NCBI GenBank assembly: GCA_030682415.1
Contig: JAUXOE010000167.1
Span: 1-40,954 of the forward strand
Direction: 5' to 3'
DNA from: Parvibaculum sp.
GTDB lineage: Bacteria > Pseudomonadota > Alphaproteobacteria > Parvibaculales > Parvibaculaceae
DNA: 40,954 nucleotides
Shown here: positions 24,342 through 34,585 of the stretch, in pieces
Layout of the letters: each line of letters opens with the position of its first letter
Numbering within the stretch: the first letter of the stretch is position 1
The notes under the pieces: model-generated
Databases searched by the model: none
Seen by the model: only the letters and a program-made list of their open reading frames with translations
What the model was told of the DNA's origin: nothing
Made by a program: the position numbers and the translations under genes

Positions 24342-25349
24342 TCAGTTACGCGGTGCCAACAGGCGCAGCAAATCGACTTCGGTTTCGGATGAACGGCGCC
24401 CGATTGTTGCCCGCTCGACGGACCGGTCCGTACCGCTCTTGAATGCCGTGACCATAATGGTGCACATCACGCCCCATTTGAGCGTTCCCAACACTTCCCA
24501 GTATTTGACGCGGGCGGGATCAACCTTGAGGCCGCCGGCGGATTCGTAGCCCTCGAACATATCCTCGCGTGAGCCGAATCCGCCGACGGGCTGGTCGATA
24601 TTGCCAAAACGCCATGAATTGACACAGATCCAACCGAGATCCTCCATCGGGTCGCCGATATGCGCCAGTTCCCAATCAAGGACCGCTCGTACGCCGTCCG
24701 GCCCGATCATCAAATTGCCGTTTCGGAAATCGCCATGCACCAGCGTATGCGCGGTTTTTTCAGGCGGGGCATTGTCCTTCAGCCAACGAAAGGCCAGCTC
24801 GAAAACCGGATGAGGATGGCCATGCGCCTTGTAGGTTTCCAGATACTGCATGATTTCGCTGCGCGCCGGCGATGTCCGCAAGGGCGGGAGCGACTCCATT
24901 TTGATACGATGCAACCTTGCGAGAATTTCGCCGCATTGACGGGCCAATTTAGGTCGCGCCGCAGCAAACTCGTCGTCACGCAGGATTTTTCGCGCGATCG
25001 TCTCTCCGGCAATGCGGTCCATGATGAAGCCGTGACCAAGATCGTCGTCAGGTGCCAAAACGTGACGAACGGTCGGGACCGGAACGTCCGCATGACCCGC
25101 CAGATCGATCAATCGGGCTTCGGTTTCAAGCGGTACGGCGGTTGCGCGGGAATCGCGTGCGCCGCCGGGCGCACGACGCAGGATGAGAAGTACGGGCTCC
25201 TTGCCTGCAGTGGTGACGTCGAACGACCATGTTTCCTGACTCGCACCCCCGGACAGACGCTTGAGATTCGTGATGCCGGTTGCGCCTGGTATGTGGTTGC
25301 GCACGACCGCGGCGAGCGGAGCTGAAAGCGGGTTTTCCTCCACGCCCAT
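24342..25349 (-). CDS. APH-type phosphotransferase family protein
   Basis: 335 residues. APH/choline-kinase fold with the catalytic loop L-V-H-G-D-F-R-N-G-N-L-M and the metal motif V-L-D-W-E-L-A-H-I-G-D-P. Relatives next to acyl-CoA genes (ACAD10/11 N-terminal-like) phosphorylate hydroxyacyl-CoA rather than antibiotics, so resistance is not implied. The ATG at 25349 lies 1 bp after the upstream stop (TGA-C-ATG); a longer frame from 25412 would overlap that gene by 62 bp and adds residues unlike the family. Confidence 0.87.
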   Translation of the reverse strand: MGVEENPLSAPLAAVVRNHIPGATGITNLKRLSGGASQETWSFDVTTAGKEPVLLILRRAPGGARDSRATAVPLETEARLIDLAGHADVPVPTVRHVLAPDDDLGHGFIMDRIAGETIARKILRDDEFAAARPKLARQCGEILARLHRIKMESLPPLRTSPARSEIMQYLETYKAHGHPHPVFELAFRWLKDNAPPEKTAHTLVHGDFRNGNLMIGPDGVRAVLDWELAHIGDPMEDLGWICVNSWRFGNIDQPVGGFGSREDMFEGYESAGGLKVDPARVKYWEVLGTLKWGVMCTIMVTAFKSGTDRSVERATIGRRSSETEVDLLRLLAPRN

Positions 25350-25350
25350 G

Positions 25351-26385
25351 TCAGTGACCCGCACCGACAGGCCGGCCGTCGACGATCTGATCAAGATATT
25401 CCGACAGACCATAACCGGTCACACCATTACAGCGATATTCCGTCATGCCTTCGGTGATACGGGTATTCAGATCGGTTCCATCTGGCGCCTTGCGGCGGTT
25501 GCGCAGCGGGATCAGCGACAGGACCTTGCCGTCAATGTCGTACACGGCGCCCGATTCCGTAACCACATGCGCGTGCAGGGCAGTTTGGTACCAGTTGTCA
25601 TCCCATTCGCTCTCGATCGTGCACGACTGGATGAGATCATAGGCCCCGTCTTTCAGAACCATGCCGCCCTGGCGCTGCTTTCCTTCGTCGTTGGTGACGA
25701 TCGAGATCATCATGCCGAAGTCGCGGCCGAAATTCATCGGCAACCAGCGATACCAATGGATCGCCTGCCAGTAGCGGGGACCCCAACTCTTGTCGCGCAA
25801 CCCGAAACCCGACACGTTGAAACGCTCATCGCCGACAATGAAGTAACCTTTGGCTGCCATGTGCTGTTCATAGTGAGCCTTGGCAAAGGACTTCTCCGGG
25901 TCGAGATCGAGCGGCGAGCCGTCGTCCTTGACGGTTTCGCCACCGAACATCGGCGACACACCTTCGTAGTCGAGGACGACCTCGCAGGGAACGACGGGAT
26001 TGTTTTTGAAGGCCTGCGCCGGTTCGGCCATTTCGAGCGGGTTGGCGAGGACCACAACGTTTCCGGTGTAGCTCACCCGGAGCCGCTTGAAAGGTTCGAT
26101 AACCTCGAATTTCATGCCCCCGGCATTCATGGCCTCGTTACCCGTTATCTTTGGCCGCGCATACATGAACGCGACGCGCCCGCCGGGCAGATAGAGGCAA
26201 TTGGACATTTCGGCATAGCCCTCGTTGGGGCGATTGCCGAGCCGAAACCAGCCGCCCGTCTTGTTGGCCGGATCGAACATGTTGAAATACATGCTCTCGT
26301 TATAGTTCAGGGCGGCGTCCGGCTTGTGGGTGTATTCGTCCGCCGGCTCGAGACGAAGTTTTGTTCCAGGTGGGGTCGAGGCCAT
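25351..26385 (-). CDS. DUF7064/DUF7065-like conserved protein
   Basis: 344 residues; ATG at 26385 with GGAG 8 nt upstream. The opening N-E-S-M-Y-F-N-M-F-D then W-F-R-L-G-N-R-P-N-E-G-Y-A-E-M and S-W-G-P-R-Y-W-Q-A-I-H-W-Y-R-W are typical of a family earlier linked to CrtC-type hydratases and now, I believe, split as DUF7064/DUF7065. No signal peptide. First gene of a five-gene operon with the phosphotransferase, DUF6285, hydrolase and hydratase; probably binds or modifies a lipid-like substrate. Family name moderately sure, function unknown. Confidence 0.65.
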   Translation of the reverse strand: MASTPPGTKLRLEPADEYTHKPDAALNYNESMYFNMFDPANKTGGWFRLGNRPNEGYAEMSNCLYLPGGRVAFMYARPKITGNEAMNAGGMKFEVIEPFKRLRVSYTGNVVVLANPLEMAEPAQAFKNNPVVPCEVVLDYEGVSPMFGGETVKDDGSPLDLDPEKSFAKAHYEQHMAAKGYFIVGDERFNVSGFGLRDKSWGPRYWQAIHWYRWLPMNFGRDFGMMISIVTNDEGKQRQGGMVLKDGAYDLIQSCTIESEWDDNWYQTALHAHVVTESGAVYDIDGKVLSLIPLRNRRKAPDGTDLNTRITEGMTEYRCNGVTGYGLSEYLDQIVDGRPVGAGH

Positions 26386-26570
26386 ATCGTCGTCTCCGCT
26401 TATGGTGTTTCGGGAGCCTCGGTCGAGCTCCCTGCATATCAATTTCAACATGATGGATCGGGCGAGCCTGACAGGGAAGAGGCGCAATGGTATGAAACAA
26501 GTGTGCGTGCTGGAGGCCAGCGCGCCCCGGCGTCAACCCATGACCCCGGGCGACGACGAAACAGCGGGAT

Positions 26571-27314
26571 ATGGCAGAACGCATGAACGACCGACCGAAC
26601 GACGAAACACCGCCGACAGAGAGCGAATCCACCCTGATTCTGCCGGCCAGGCGGCCGCGGTTTATGGCGCGTATCCGAAACTATTTCCTGACCGGCATGG
26701 TCGTGGCCGCGCCGATCGGATTGACCATCTGGATTACGCGCTGGTTCATCGATCTGATCGACACATGGTTCACGCCGCTTCTGCCGCGCCAGTATCACCC
26801 TGATGCCTACCTGCCGTTCGATATTCCGGGGCTGGGCCTTCTCATTGCATTTGTCCTGCTGACACTTCTGGGAGCACTGACGGCCAATATTTTTGGTCGC
26901 ACCGTACTCAATTTTGGTGAACGGATTGTCGCCCGGATGCCAGTGGTGCGCAGTATCTACGGCGCCCTGAAGCAAATATTCGAGACTGTCATATCGCAGT
27001 CAAGTGCGTCGTTCCGGGAAGTCGGACTCATCGAATACCCCCGCAAGGGAATTTATTGCATCGTCTTCATTACCACGCAGACGAATGGCGAGATCGTCGA
27101 TCGCGTCGGGCGAGAACTCGTCAGTGTGTTTCTACCGACAACGCCGAACCCGACATCGGGATTTCTTCTTTTCGTCCCGAAGGATGATGTGCAGGTCCTG
27201 GATATGACGATTGAGGAAGGTGCCAAGCTGATCATTTCGGCCGGCCTTGTCGAACCAAAGCATCGAAAAGACGACGACGAGCCGATTACCGTGAACAACC
27301 CGGCCGGCCTTTAG
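26571..27314 (+). CDS. DUF502 domain-containing membrane protein
   Basis: 247 residues. Cytoplasmic Pro/Glu-rich N-terminus, membrane helices about 39-62 and 85-108, then the typical DUF502 body (P-V-V-R-S-I-Y-G-A-L-K-Q-I-F-E-T, P-T-T-P-N-P-T-S-G-F-L-L-F-V-P). Widespread in proteobacteria, role unsettled. Divergent from the DUF7064/7065 operon across a 185-bp spacer and convergent with recG (6 bp between stops). A second ATG at 26583 is possible; neither start has a clear ribosome site. Confidence 0.85.
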   Translation: MAERMNDRPNDETPPTESESTLILPARRPRFMARIRNYFLTGMVVAAPIGLTIWITRWFIDLIDTWFTPLLPRQYHPDAYLPFDIPGLGLLIAFVLLTLLGALTANIFGRTVLNFGERIVARMPVVRSIYGALKQIFETVISQSSASFREVGLIEYPRKGIYCIVFITTQTNGEIVDRVGRELVSVFLPTTPNPTSGFLLFVPKDDVQVLDMTIEEGAKLIISAGLVEPKHRKDDDEPITVNNPAGL

Positions 27315-27320
27315 GCGTCG

Positions 27321-29405
27321 TCAACCGGATCGCAGATATCGGATGGCCTCATCTCGCTCGAAGAGGTAGAGCAGACTACGCAGCGCTCCGCCGCGCGGGC
27401 TTACCAGTTCCGGGTCGGCATTGAGGACCAACCTGGCGTCATCATAGGCAGCGGCGAGAAGCTCCCGTTGTTCGTCAACGCGGGCAATCCGGAACGACGG
27501 CATGCCGCTTTGCCGGGTGCCGAGAAGTTCGCCTGCGCCACGCAAGCGCAAGTCCTCTTCGGCAATGCGAAATCCGTCCTCTGTTTCGCGCATGATCCGG
27601 ATGCGCGCCTCCGCCGTTTCGCCCAGAGGCGATTGATAGAGGAGCAAGCATGACGACTTTTCGCTGCCGCGGCCGACACGCCCGCGCAGCTGGTGAAGCT
27701 GGGCGAGGCCGAAGCGCTCGGCATGCTCGATAACCATGACCGTTGCGGAGGGCACATTGACACCGACTTCGATGACTGTCGTGGCGACAAGGATGCGGAT
27801 GTCGCCGGCCGCGAACCTTGCCATGACATTGTCTTTCTCGGACGCCTTCATGCGGCCGTGCACAAGGCCGACAATGTCACCAAAGATCGAATGCAGATGC
27901 TTGTTTCGCTCCTCGGCCGCCGCCGCATCGATCTCGTCCGATTCCTCAACCAACGGACAAACCCAGTAAATTTGCGCGCCTCTATCAAGCGCGCGCCGCA
28001 AGCTTGCGACGACATCATTCAACCGTTCAAGCGGCAGAGCGCTCGTAACGACTGGTGTGCGTCCCGGAGGCTTTTCGTCAAGACGCGACACATCCATATC
28101 GCCATAGGCGGTGAGCGTCAGTGTGCGGGGAATGGGCGTAGCGGTCATCACCAGGACATCCGTCCCAACACCACCTTTGGCTGTCAACATGAGGCGCTGA
28201 TGAACGCCGAAGCGATGCTGTTCGTCGACGACAGCGAAGGCCAGCGCACGGAATCCGACATCCTCTTGAAAAAGCGCGTGGGTGCCGACAAGAATGTCGA
28301 TCTCGCCATTCGCAACAGAATCCAGTATGGCCGCGCGGCGGGCGCCCTTCTCCCGGCCGGTCAGCAGTTCCAGCCGGACACCGGCAGCTGCACATAACGG
28401 GGCCAGCGTCGCATGATGCTGGCGGGCAAGAATTTCGGTCGGCGCCATCATGGCGGCCTGAAAGCCCGCTTCGACAGCGTTTAGCATCGCGAGGAGGGCC
28501 ACCACGGTCTTGCCGCTGCCGACATCGCCCTGCAGCAGGCGCAGCATGCGGTGGGTGCTGGTCATGTCCGCAAGGATTTCATCCAGTGTGTGTGTCTGAG
28601 CGGCGGTGAGCGCGAACGGAAGGGCCGCAACGACCTGTTTCCGCAAGCGTCCATCGCCGGCGACGGAACGGCCGGGCAACCGCCGCATGCGCAACCGCAC
28701 AAGGCCGAGAGCCAGTTGATTGGCAAGCAGTTCATCATAGGCCAGACGGGCGCGCGCAGGCGCGCCGGTTTCGAGATCGCCTAGCGTTTGGGGCTCGTGG
28801 GCGGCCTGAACGGAGGCGCGCCAGGATTGCCATCCCTGTGCTTTTAGCCAGCTCGGGTCCTGCCATTCAGGCAGGTCGGGCAGAAAATTCATGGCGGCGC
28901 GAGCGGCCTTCTGGATGGCTCTCAACGGCAGACCCGCGGTCAGCGGATAGACCGGTTCAAGAAGCGGCAGCGATGACATTTCTTCAGGTTTTACGATGTG
29001 ATCCGGGTGGGTCATTTGCGCTTGACCCTGATAGAACTCGATCCGGCCCGAGACGATGCGCTGCGCACCTTCGGGAAGCGTTTTGAGCAGGTGCTCGGGC
29101 CGGGTGTTGAAGAAGACGATCTGCATTTCGCCTGTTGAGTCAGAGACATGCACCCGATATGGCAGCCGCGGGTTGCGGGGTGGCACATGCAGGCCGACGG
29201 TCACTTCGATGGTGGCGATCTCGCCGTCGCGGATTTCAGCGATTTTTGGACGGCTGCGGCGATCGATGAGACCGCAAGGCAGATGCCAGAGAAGGTCGAC
29301 GACCTTGCTACCTGTCAGATTTTCCACGCGTTTTTCGAGCCGGGGGCCGATTCCGGGGAGGCTGCGCACGGGCGCGAAGAGCGGAAAAAGAATCTCAGGC
29401 CGCAT
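27321..29405 (-). CDS. recG: ATP-dependent DNA helicase RecG
   Basis: 694 residues from ATG 29405 (GGGGA 5 nt upstream); a frame from 29423 would add 6 residues. Wedge/OB domain, then helicase motifs L-L-Q-G-D-V-G-S-G-K-T, A-P-T-E-I-L-A-x-Q-H, V-V-D-E-Q-H-R-F-G-V and T-A-T-P-I-P-R-T, and a C-terminal Q-L-R-G-R-V-G-R-G. It remodels stalled forks and branch-migrates Holliday junctions. Divergent from sdhE-mfd, a conserved alphaproteobacterial arrangement. Confidence 0.96.
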   Translation of the reverse strand: MRPEILFPLFAPVRSLPGIGPRLEKRVENLTGSKVVDLLWHLPCGLIDRRSRPKIAEIRDGEIATIEVTVGLHVPPRNPRLPYRVHVSDSTGEMQIVFFNTRPEHLLKTLPEGAQRIVSGRIEFYQGQAQMTHPDHIVKPEEMSSLPLLEPVYPLTAGLPLRAIQKAARAAMNFLPDLPEWQDPSWLKAQGWQSWRASVQAAHEPQTLGDLETGAPARARLAYDELLANQLALGLVRLRMRRLPGRSVAGDGRLRKQVVAALPFALTAAQTHTLDEILADMTSTHRMLRLLQGDVGSGKTVVALLAMLNAVEAGFQAAMMAPTEILARQHHATLAPLCAAAGVRLELLTGREKGARRAAILDSVANGEIDILVGTHALFQEDVGFRALAFAVVDEQHRFGVHQRLMLTAKGGVGTDVLVMTATPIPRTLTLTAYGDMDVSRLDEKPPGRTPVVTSALPLERLNDVVASLRRALDRGAQIYWVCPLVEESDEIDAAAAEERNKHLHSIFGDIVGLVHGRMKASEKDNVMARFAAGDIRILVATTVIEVGVNVPSATVMVIEHAERFGLAQLHQLRGRVGRGSEKSSCLLLYQSPLGETAEARIRIMRETEDGFRIAEEDLRLRGAGELLGTRQSGMPSFRIARVDEQRELLAAAYDDARLVLNADPELVSPRGGALRSLLYLFERDEAIRYLRSG

Positions 29406-29501
29406 CGCCGTCCCCATGGGCACAGGTGGGAATCACGCTTCCATTCTAATGACATAGAGGCCGGAGCGGTCTATATCCCGAACTCGAAAGGGACAAGGAC
29501 G

Positions 29502-29807
29502 ATGGCTGAAACAAGCGCCGAGGATCATCGCGCAAGACTGCGGCGAATGGGCTTCAGATCCTGGCACCGGGGTATCCGGGAGATGGATCTTATCCTCGGA
29601 CATTTTGCCGACAGCACTCTGGAATCGTTGAGTTTTCCGGAACTTGACCAATATGAGGCGCTGCTCGAGGCCGAGGATACATCCCTCTACAACTGGATTA
29701 CGGGGCGTGAAACGGTGCCCATGGAACATGACACGCCGCTGCTTGCCCGTATCCGCACATTCAATCACCTGAAGGGAACGCTTTGGGCCGACCGGAGCGA
29801 GAACTAA
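29502..29807 (+). CDS. sdhE: Succinate dehydrogenase assembly factor SdhE
   Basis: 101 residues. Five-helix SdhE/YgfY family with the flavinylation motif R23-G-I-R-E27 followed by M-D-L-I-L-G-H-F. It promotes covalent FAD attachment to SdhA. The ATG follows GGGACAAGGACG. Upstream frame extension lacks family similarity. 4 bp separate it from mfd. Confidence 0.92.
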   Translation: MAETSAEDHRARLRRMGFRSWHRGIREMDLILGHFADSTLESLSFPELDQYEALLEAEDTSLYNWITGRETVPMEHDTPLLARIRTFNHLKGTLWADRSEN

Positions 29808-29811
29808 TTTC

Positions 29812-32800
29812 TTGAAAAGACTGCAAGAATTGGCGGCGACGCCGGGCCGGCTGACGCTCGGCGAAACGCCGGAAGGCTTCGATGCGCTGGCGCTGGCCGA
29901 CATCGCGCGCGCATGCCGAAGCATGTCAAATGGCATGGTTGGGCATGTTGCTCGCGACGATGCCCGCATGGCGGCGCTTGCCGAGGCTCTCGCGTTCTTC
30001 GCCCCCGATGTCGACGTCGAACTTTTCCCCGCCTGGGACTGCCTGCCTTATGACCGCGTGTCCCCGAACGGGGATATCAGTGCACGCCGCATGGCGACGC
30101 TGTCCCGGCTGGCGGCGCGGGTGGAGAAGGGTGGAGACAAGCCACTCGTCGTCTTGGTCACCGTCAATGCGGCGCTGCAACGCGTCCCTGCCAGGGAAAC
30201 GGTCAACGGCGCGGCGTGGTCGGCGCATGTCGGCAACCGGGTCGATCTCGATGCGCTGACCTCCTACCTGGCCGCCAATGGCTACAACCGCACGGGCACG
30301 GTGCGCGAGCGCGGCGAGTTTGCCGTCAGGGGCGGCATCGTCGACATTTTCCCGCCCGGTCTGGAATTACCGATCCGACTCGACATGTTCGGCGACACGC
30401 TGGACGCGGTCCGGAGCTTCGATGCCGAGAGCCAGCGCACCGTCGGTCAGCTCTCCGGTCTCGACCTCGTGCCGGCCAGCGAGATCCATCTCGACGCCGA
30501 GACGATCCGCCGGTTTCGGGCGGGATATGTGGCAGCGCTCGGGGCGGTCAATGACGGTGACCCGCTCTATGCCGCGGTCAGCGAAGGCCGCAAACATGCG
30601 GGGATGGAACACTGGCTGCCGCTGTTCCACGAGAAGCTTGAAACGATTTTCGACTATATGCCTGGTGCGACGGTGACCCTCGACGCGCAGGCCGAGGAAG
30701 CCATGGGCGCACGGCTCGAACTCATCAGCGACTATTATGATGCCCGCGTCACGGCGCGCGGTACCAAATCGACCGTCGATGCACCGAGCTACAAACCGCT
30801 GAAACCCGAAGCGCTCTATCTCGACGCAGCAGAGTGGGACGCCATCCTCGACGCGAGACCGGTGCGCGCCTTCACGCCGTTTCGCGTTCCTGAGGGTGCC
30901 GGCATCAACCTGGGCGGAAAACAGGGACGAAGTTTCGCCCCGGAACGCGCGCAGGACGGCGTCAATATTTTCGAAGTTCTCGGCGGCCACATCGCCGGCC
31001 TACGCCGGGCGGGCAAACGCATAGCGATTGCAAGCTGGACGGAGGGCGCACGGGATCGCCTGGCCCATGTACTCGGCGATCATGGTATCGGAAATGTTCT
31101 CGTTGCGGATTCATGGTCTGAAGTTAACACTGTTAGCAAGAATACAGTTTCACTGATTGTTCTCGGCATCGAGGCCGGATTCGAAACGGCCGACCTCGTC
31201 GTCATTGGTGAGCAGGATGTCCTGGGCGACCGGTTGGTACGCCAGCGCCGGAAAAAACGGGCCGAGAATTTCCTGACCGAAGCGTCGAGCTTGTCGCCCG
31301 GCGATTTCGTCGTGCATGTCGATCATGGTATCGGGCGGTTCGAGCGGCTGCTGACCATCGAGGTCATGGGTGCGCCACATGACTGCCTGTTGCTTGTCTA
31401 TCAAGGCAACGACAAGCTCTATCTGCCGGTCGAAAACATTGAGCTGTTGTCGCGCTATGGTTCGGACGATGCGGAGGCGCAGCTTGACCGGCTGGGGGGC
31501 ACCGGCTGGCAAGCGCGAAAGGCCCGTCTCAAGGAACGCATCCGCGAGATGGCCGGCGAGCTCATCAAGATCGCTGCAGCTCGTGAGTTGAAAAAGGCCC
31601 CTGTCATGGAGCCGCAGCCGGGCGCTTATGACGAGTTCTGCGCCCGTTTTCCCTTCACTGAAACCGACGATCAGGAACAAGCCATTGAGGCCGTGCTGGC
31701 GGATCTGGCGCGCGGACGGCCGATGGACCGACTGGTTTGCGGCGATGTCGGATTTGGCAAGACCGAAGTCGCTTTACGCGCGGCCTTTGTCGCCGCACTG
31801 AACGGCTACCAGGTGGCCGTTGTCGTGCCAACGACGCTTCTGGCGCGCCAGCATTTCAAAACCTTCAACGACCGTTTCCATGGATTACCGGTCAAGATCA
31901 GGCAGATGTCGCGGCTTGTCGGCACCAAGGAGATGGCGGAAGCGAAGGCGGGTCTCACCGACGGTACGGTCGACATCGTCATCGGTACCCATGCGGTGCT
32001 CGGCAAACAGATAAAATTCCGCAATCTGGGGCTTGTCATCGTCGATGAGGAGCAACATTTCGGCGTCGGCCACAAGGAGCAGCTGAAGGCCCTGCGTGCC
32101 GAGGTTCATGTGCTTACGTTGACGGCAACGCCAATTCCACGAACGTTACAGATGGCCCTGTCGGGCGTTCGCGAACTCTCGATCATCGCGACACCCCCAG
32201 TCGACCGCCTTGTCGTTCGCACCTATGTCTCACCGTTCGATGCGGTCGTCATGCGCGAGGCGTTGATGCGGGAACACTTCCGCGGCGGACAGAGCTTTTA
32301 TATCGTTCCGCGTATTGCCGATCTTTCCGAGGCCGGCGAGTTTCTGCAGCAATATGCACCGGAAGTGAAATTCACGATCGCGCATGGACAAATGGCGCCG
32401 GGCGAAATCGAAGACAAGATGACGGCGTTTTACGACGGCAAATACGATGTGCTGGTTTCAACCACCATTGTCGAATCCGGTCTCGACATTCCGACCGCCA
32501 ATACGCTGATCGTGCACCGCGCCGACATGTTCGGTCTCGCGCAGCTCTATCAGCTTCGCGGTCGTGTCGGCCGTTCGAAGGCACGCGCCTATGCCTATCT
32601 GACTGTACCTGCGAACCGGACACTGACGCCGGCGGCCGAACGGCGCCTCAAGGTGCTGCAGTCGCTGGACTCGCTTGGCGCCGGTTTTTCGCTTGCCAGC
32701 CATGACCTCGATATTCGTGGGGCCGGCAATCTGCTCGGCGACGAACAGTCGGGCCATATCCGGGAAGTCGGATATGAGCTCTACCAGTCAATGCTGGAAG

Positions 32801-33315
32801 AGGCCGTGGCCGCAATGCGTGGCGGCGGTGCAGAGGAAGACGAAGAGGGCCGCTGGTCGCCGCAAATCAATGTCGGTACGCCGGTGCTTATCCCTGAAAA
32901 CTATGTACCCGACCTCGATGCACGAATGTCGCTTTACCGGCGGCTTTCCGATGTGGAGACTCGCGCCGAGATTGATGGCTTCGGCGCGGAGCTGATTGAC
33001 CGTTTCGGCAAGCTGCCGGAGGAAGTCGAGTTCTTGCTGAAGATCGTCGAGATCAAGGGCATGTGCCGTGCGGCCAATGTCGAAAAAATCGAAGCCGGCC
33101 CCAAAGGTATCGTGCTGACCTTCCGTGACAACACCTTCGCCAATCCTGCCGCCCTGGTCGAGATCATCAACGACGAACGCGGGAAAGCGAAGCTCAGGCC
33201 CGATCACAAGCTCGTCTTCAAGCGCGACTGGGACACGCCGGAGGAACGGCTGGCCGGCACCTATGCGCTGATGCGGAAGCTCGCAGAGTTAGCGGGCGCG
33301 GCAAAGGCAGCCTAG
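29812..33315 (+). CDS. mfd: Transcription-repair coupling factor Mfd
   Basis: 1167 residues, full length. TTG start 4 bp after the sdhE stop; no ATG upstream, and the N-terminus reads as expected for Mfd ([15 protein letters not shown]). UvrB-like region, RNA polymerase-binding domain ([13 protein letters not shown]), P-loop [19 protein letters not shown], and the RecG-like Q-L-R-G-R-V-G-R-S. It removes stalled RNA polymerase and recruits UvrA. The rare start suggests low, coupled translation with sdhE. Confidence 0.96.
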   Translation: MKRLQELAATPGRLTLGETPEGFDALALADIARACRSMSNGMVGHVARDDARMAALAEALAFFAPDVDVELFPAWDCLPYDRVSPNGDISARRMATLSRLAARVEKGGDKPLVVLVTVNAALQRVPARETVNGAAWSAHVGNRVDLDALTSYLAANGYNRTGTVRERGEFAVRGGIVDIFPPGLELPIRLDMFGDTLDAVRSFDAESQRTVGQLSGLDLVPASEIHLDAETIRRFRAGYVAALGAVNDGDPLYAAVSEGRKHAGMEHWLPLFHEKLETIFDYMPGATVTLDAQAEEAMGARLELISDYYDARVTARGTKSTVDAPSYKPLKPEALYLDAAEWDAILDARPVRAFTPFRVPEGAGINLGGKQGRSFAPERAQDGVNIFEVLGGHIAGLRRAGKRIAIASWTEGARDRLAHVLGDHGIGNVLVADSWSEVNTVSKNTVSLIVLGIEAGFETADLVVIGEQDVLGDRLVRQRRKKRAENFLTEASSLSPGDFVVHVDHGIGRFERLLTIEVMGAPHDCLLLVYQGNDKLYLPVENIELLSRYGSDDAEAQLDRLGGTGWQARKARLKERIREMAGELIKIAAARELKKAPVMEPQPGAYDEFCARFPFTETDDQEQAIEAVLADLARGRPMDRLVCGDVGFGKTEVALRAAFVAALNGYQVAVVVPTTLLARQHFKTFNDRFHGLPVKIRQMSRLVGTKEMAEAKAGLTDGTVDIVIGTHAVLGKQIKFRNLGLVIVDEEQHFGVGHKEQLKALRAEVHVLTLTATPIPRTLQMALSGVRELSIIATPPVDRLVVRTYVSPFDAVVMREALMREHFRGGQSFYIVPRIADLSEAGEFLQQYAPEVKFTIAHGQMAPGEIEDKMTAFYDGKYDVLVSTTIVESGLDIPTANTLIVHRADMFGLAQLYQLRGRVGRSKARAYAYLTVPANRTLTPAAERRLKVLQSLDSLGAGFSLASHDLDIRGAGNLLGDEQSGHIREVGYELYQSMLEEAVAAMRGGGAEEDEEGRWSPQINVGTPVLIPENYVPDLDARMSLYRRLSDVETRAEIDGFGAELIDRFGKLPEEVEFLLKIVEIKGMCRAANVEKIEAGPKGIVLTFRDNTFANPAALVEIINDERGKAKLRPDHKLVFKRDWDTPEERLAGTYALMRKLAELAGAAKAA

Positions 33316-33322
33316 CGGTCTC

Positions 33323-33769
33323 TCATGTTCGGGCGCGCCAGAGACCCCAAATGACCAGGACAACGCCGAGGACCATTGCCACAGACAGGCTGATCAGCAG
33401 AAAGGCGATGATTGCCTCCTGCGTCCCCGAACCTGCCATTCCCTGCGCGGCGATCGGCATCATGCCAGCGCCGGCCCCCCAAATACCGGCCAGCAATACG
33501 CCCAGCCAATTGGCGAAGGCGGCATAGGTCACAAGCCAGAACGCACTGAGAAGCGCCATTGAACCGAGCACGAGGCGCGGCCAAAGCAGACCGAGAAGCA
33601 CCAGGAACATTCCGTTCATGAGTCCTTCAAGATGCGCCGAAAGTCCCATGCGCGGATTGGCGATGCCCCCGGAAATGAATCCCGTGAGAAGCCCAATCAG
33701 GAAGAGAACGATACCCAGCAGCAATAACCAATACGCCTGCTGCTCCTGTCGCAGCGACAATGAAGACAT
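33323..33769 (-). CDS. Hydroxylaminobenzene-mutase-like (HabA/HabB) membrane protein
   Basis: 148 residues; ATG after GGGGGGA. Four hydrophobic helices. The stretch N-P-R-M-G-L-S-A-H-L-E-G-L-M-N-G-M-F-L and F-A-N-W-L then M-M-P-I-A-A-Q-G is characteristic of the HabA/HabB family, some of which rearrange hydroxylaminobenzene to aminophenol. Many homologues have no proven activity, so only the family is claimed. Convergent with mfd; 18 bp after the DsbA-family gene stop. Confidence 0.75.
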   Translation of the reverse strand: MSSLSLRQEQQAYWLLLLGIVLFLIGLLTGFISGGIANPRMGLSAHLEGLMNGMFLVLLGLLWPRLVLGSMALLSAFWLVTYAAFANWLGVLLAGIWGAGAGMMPIAAQGMAGSGTQEAIIAFLLISLSVAMVLGVVLVIWGLWRART

Positions 33770-33787
33770 GAAATCCCCCCTTTGGAT

Positions 33788-34441
33788 TTACTGCGCGGCG
33801 CTGACCGCTTCCTCCGCTTCCTTCGCGAGTAGCTTGTCGAACATGCGCACCAGCGTCTCCGGCTCCTGCGCACCGACCATCACCCACTTCGAATTGATGA
33901 CGAAACTCGGAACACCCTGAATGCCGAGTTCGCGCGCGGTCATGTCTTCGCGGCGTACCAGTTCCTTGTCGGCATCGTTACTCAGCAAGCCGCGCACAAT
34001 GTCGGTGTCCATGCCGGCTTCGGCCGAGGCATCGACCAGTACGTCGTGCGACCCAATATCTTCGCCGTCCTCGAAATAGCGGCGGAAAAGGATATCGACC
34101 ATTTCGTTCTGGCAGCCGGCGGTGCCCGCCCAGCGGATCAGCCGATGGCTGTCGAGCGTATTGGGCGAACGCTCGATCCTGTCGAAGCGGAACTCAATGC
34201 CGACCGCCGCGCCGAACTCGCGGATCGTATTGCCCACTTCCTTGGCACGTTCCGATCCGAACTTCATTTCCATGTAGGCTTTGCGGTCGACACCCCCTTC
34301 GGGGATCGACGCATCAAGCTGAAAGGGACGCCAGGCGAGCGTGATGTTCGCACCGCCATGTATCGTCAGCGCTTCGTCGAGGCGCTTCTTGCCGATATAG
34401 CACCACGGGCAGACCGTATCCGAGACGACATCGAGTTGCAT
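33788..34441 (-). CDS. DsbA family oxidoreductase (FrnE-like)
   Basis: 217 residues; ATG 34441 preceded by an excellent GGAGG. Thioredoxin fold with Cys11-Pro-Trp-Cys14 close to the N-terminus, helical insert, and a cis-Pro loop (Q-G-V-P-S-F-V-I). No signal peptide, so it is cytoplasmic like FrnE / HCCA-isomerase relatives. Thiol-disulfide exchange is likely. Divergent from the SDR gene across 144 bp. Confidence 0.9.
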   Translation of the reverse strand: MQLDVVSDTVCPWCYIGKKRLDEALTIHGGANITLAWRPFQLDASIPEGGVDRKAYMEMKFGSERAKEVGNTIREFGAAVGIEFRFDRIERSPNTLDSHRLIRWAGTAGCQNEMVDILFRRYFEDGEDIGSHDVLVDASAEAGMDTDIVRGLLSNDADKELVRREDMTARELGIQGVPSFVINSKWVMVGAQEPETLVRMFDKLLAKEAEEAVSAAQ

Positions 34442-34585
34442 TTCTGGCCTCCGCCGCACGTTTTCGATGACCGATTATGAGGCCTGGAACGCAGGGGCCG
34501 CAAGGCACCGACAGGCCGCCACTTGACGAGGCGGGCGACGCACGCGAAGAGTCCAGCAAAATCAAACGGCTGGAGGCTACACGCA

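Noticed and set aside
24342-25349. Aminoglycoside resistance gene
   Set aside because: The APH fold is shared, but the operon is lipid/CoA-related and the sequence fits the ACAD10/11-like phosphotransferases.
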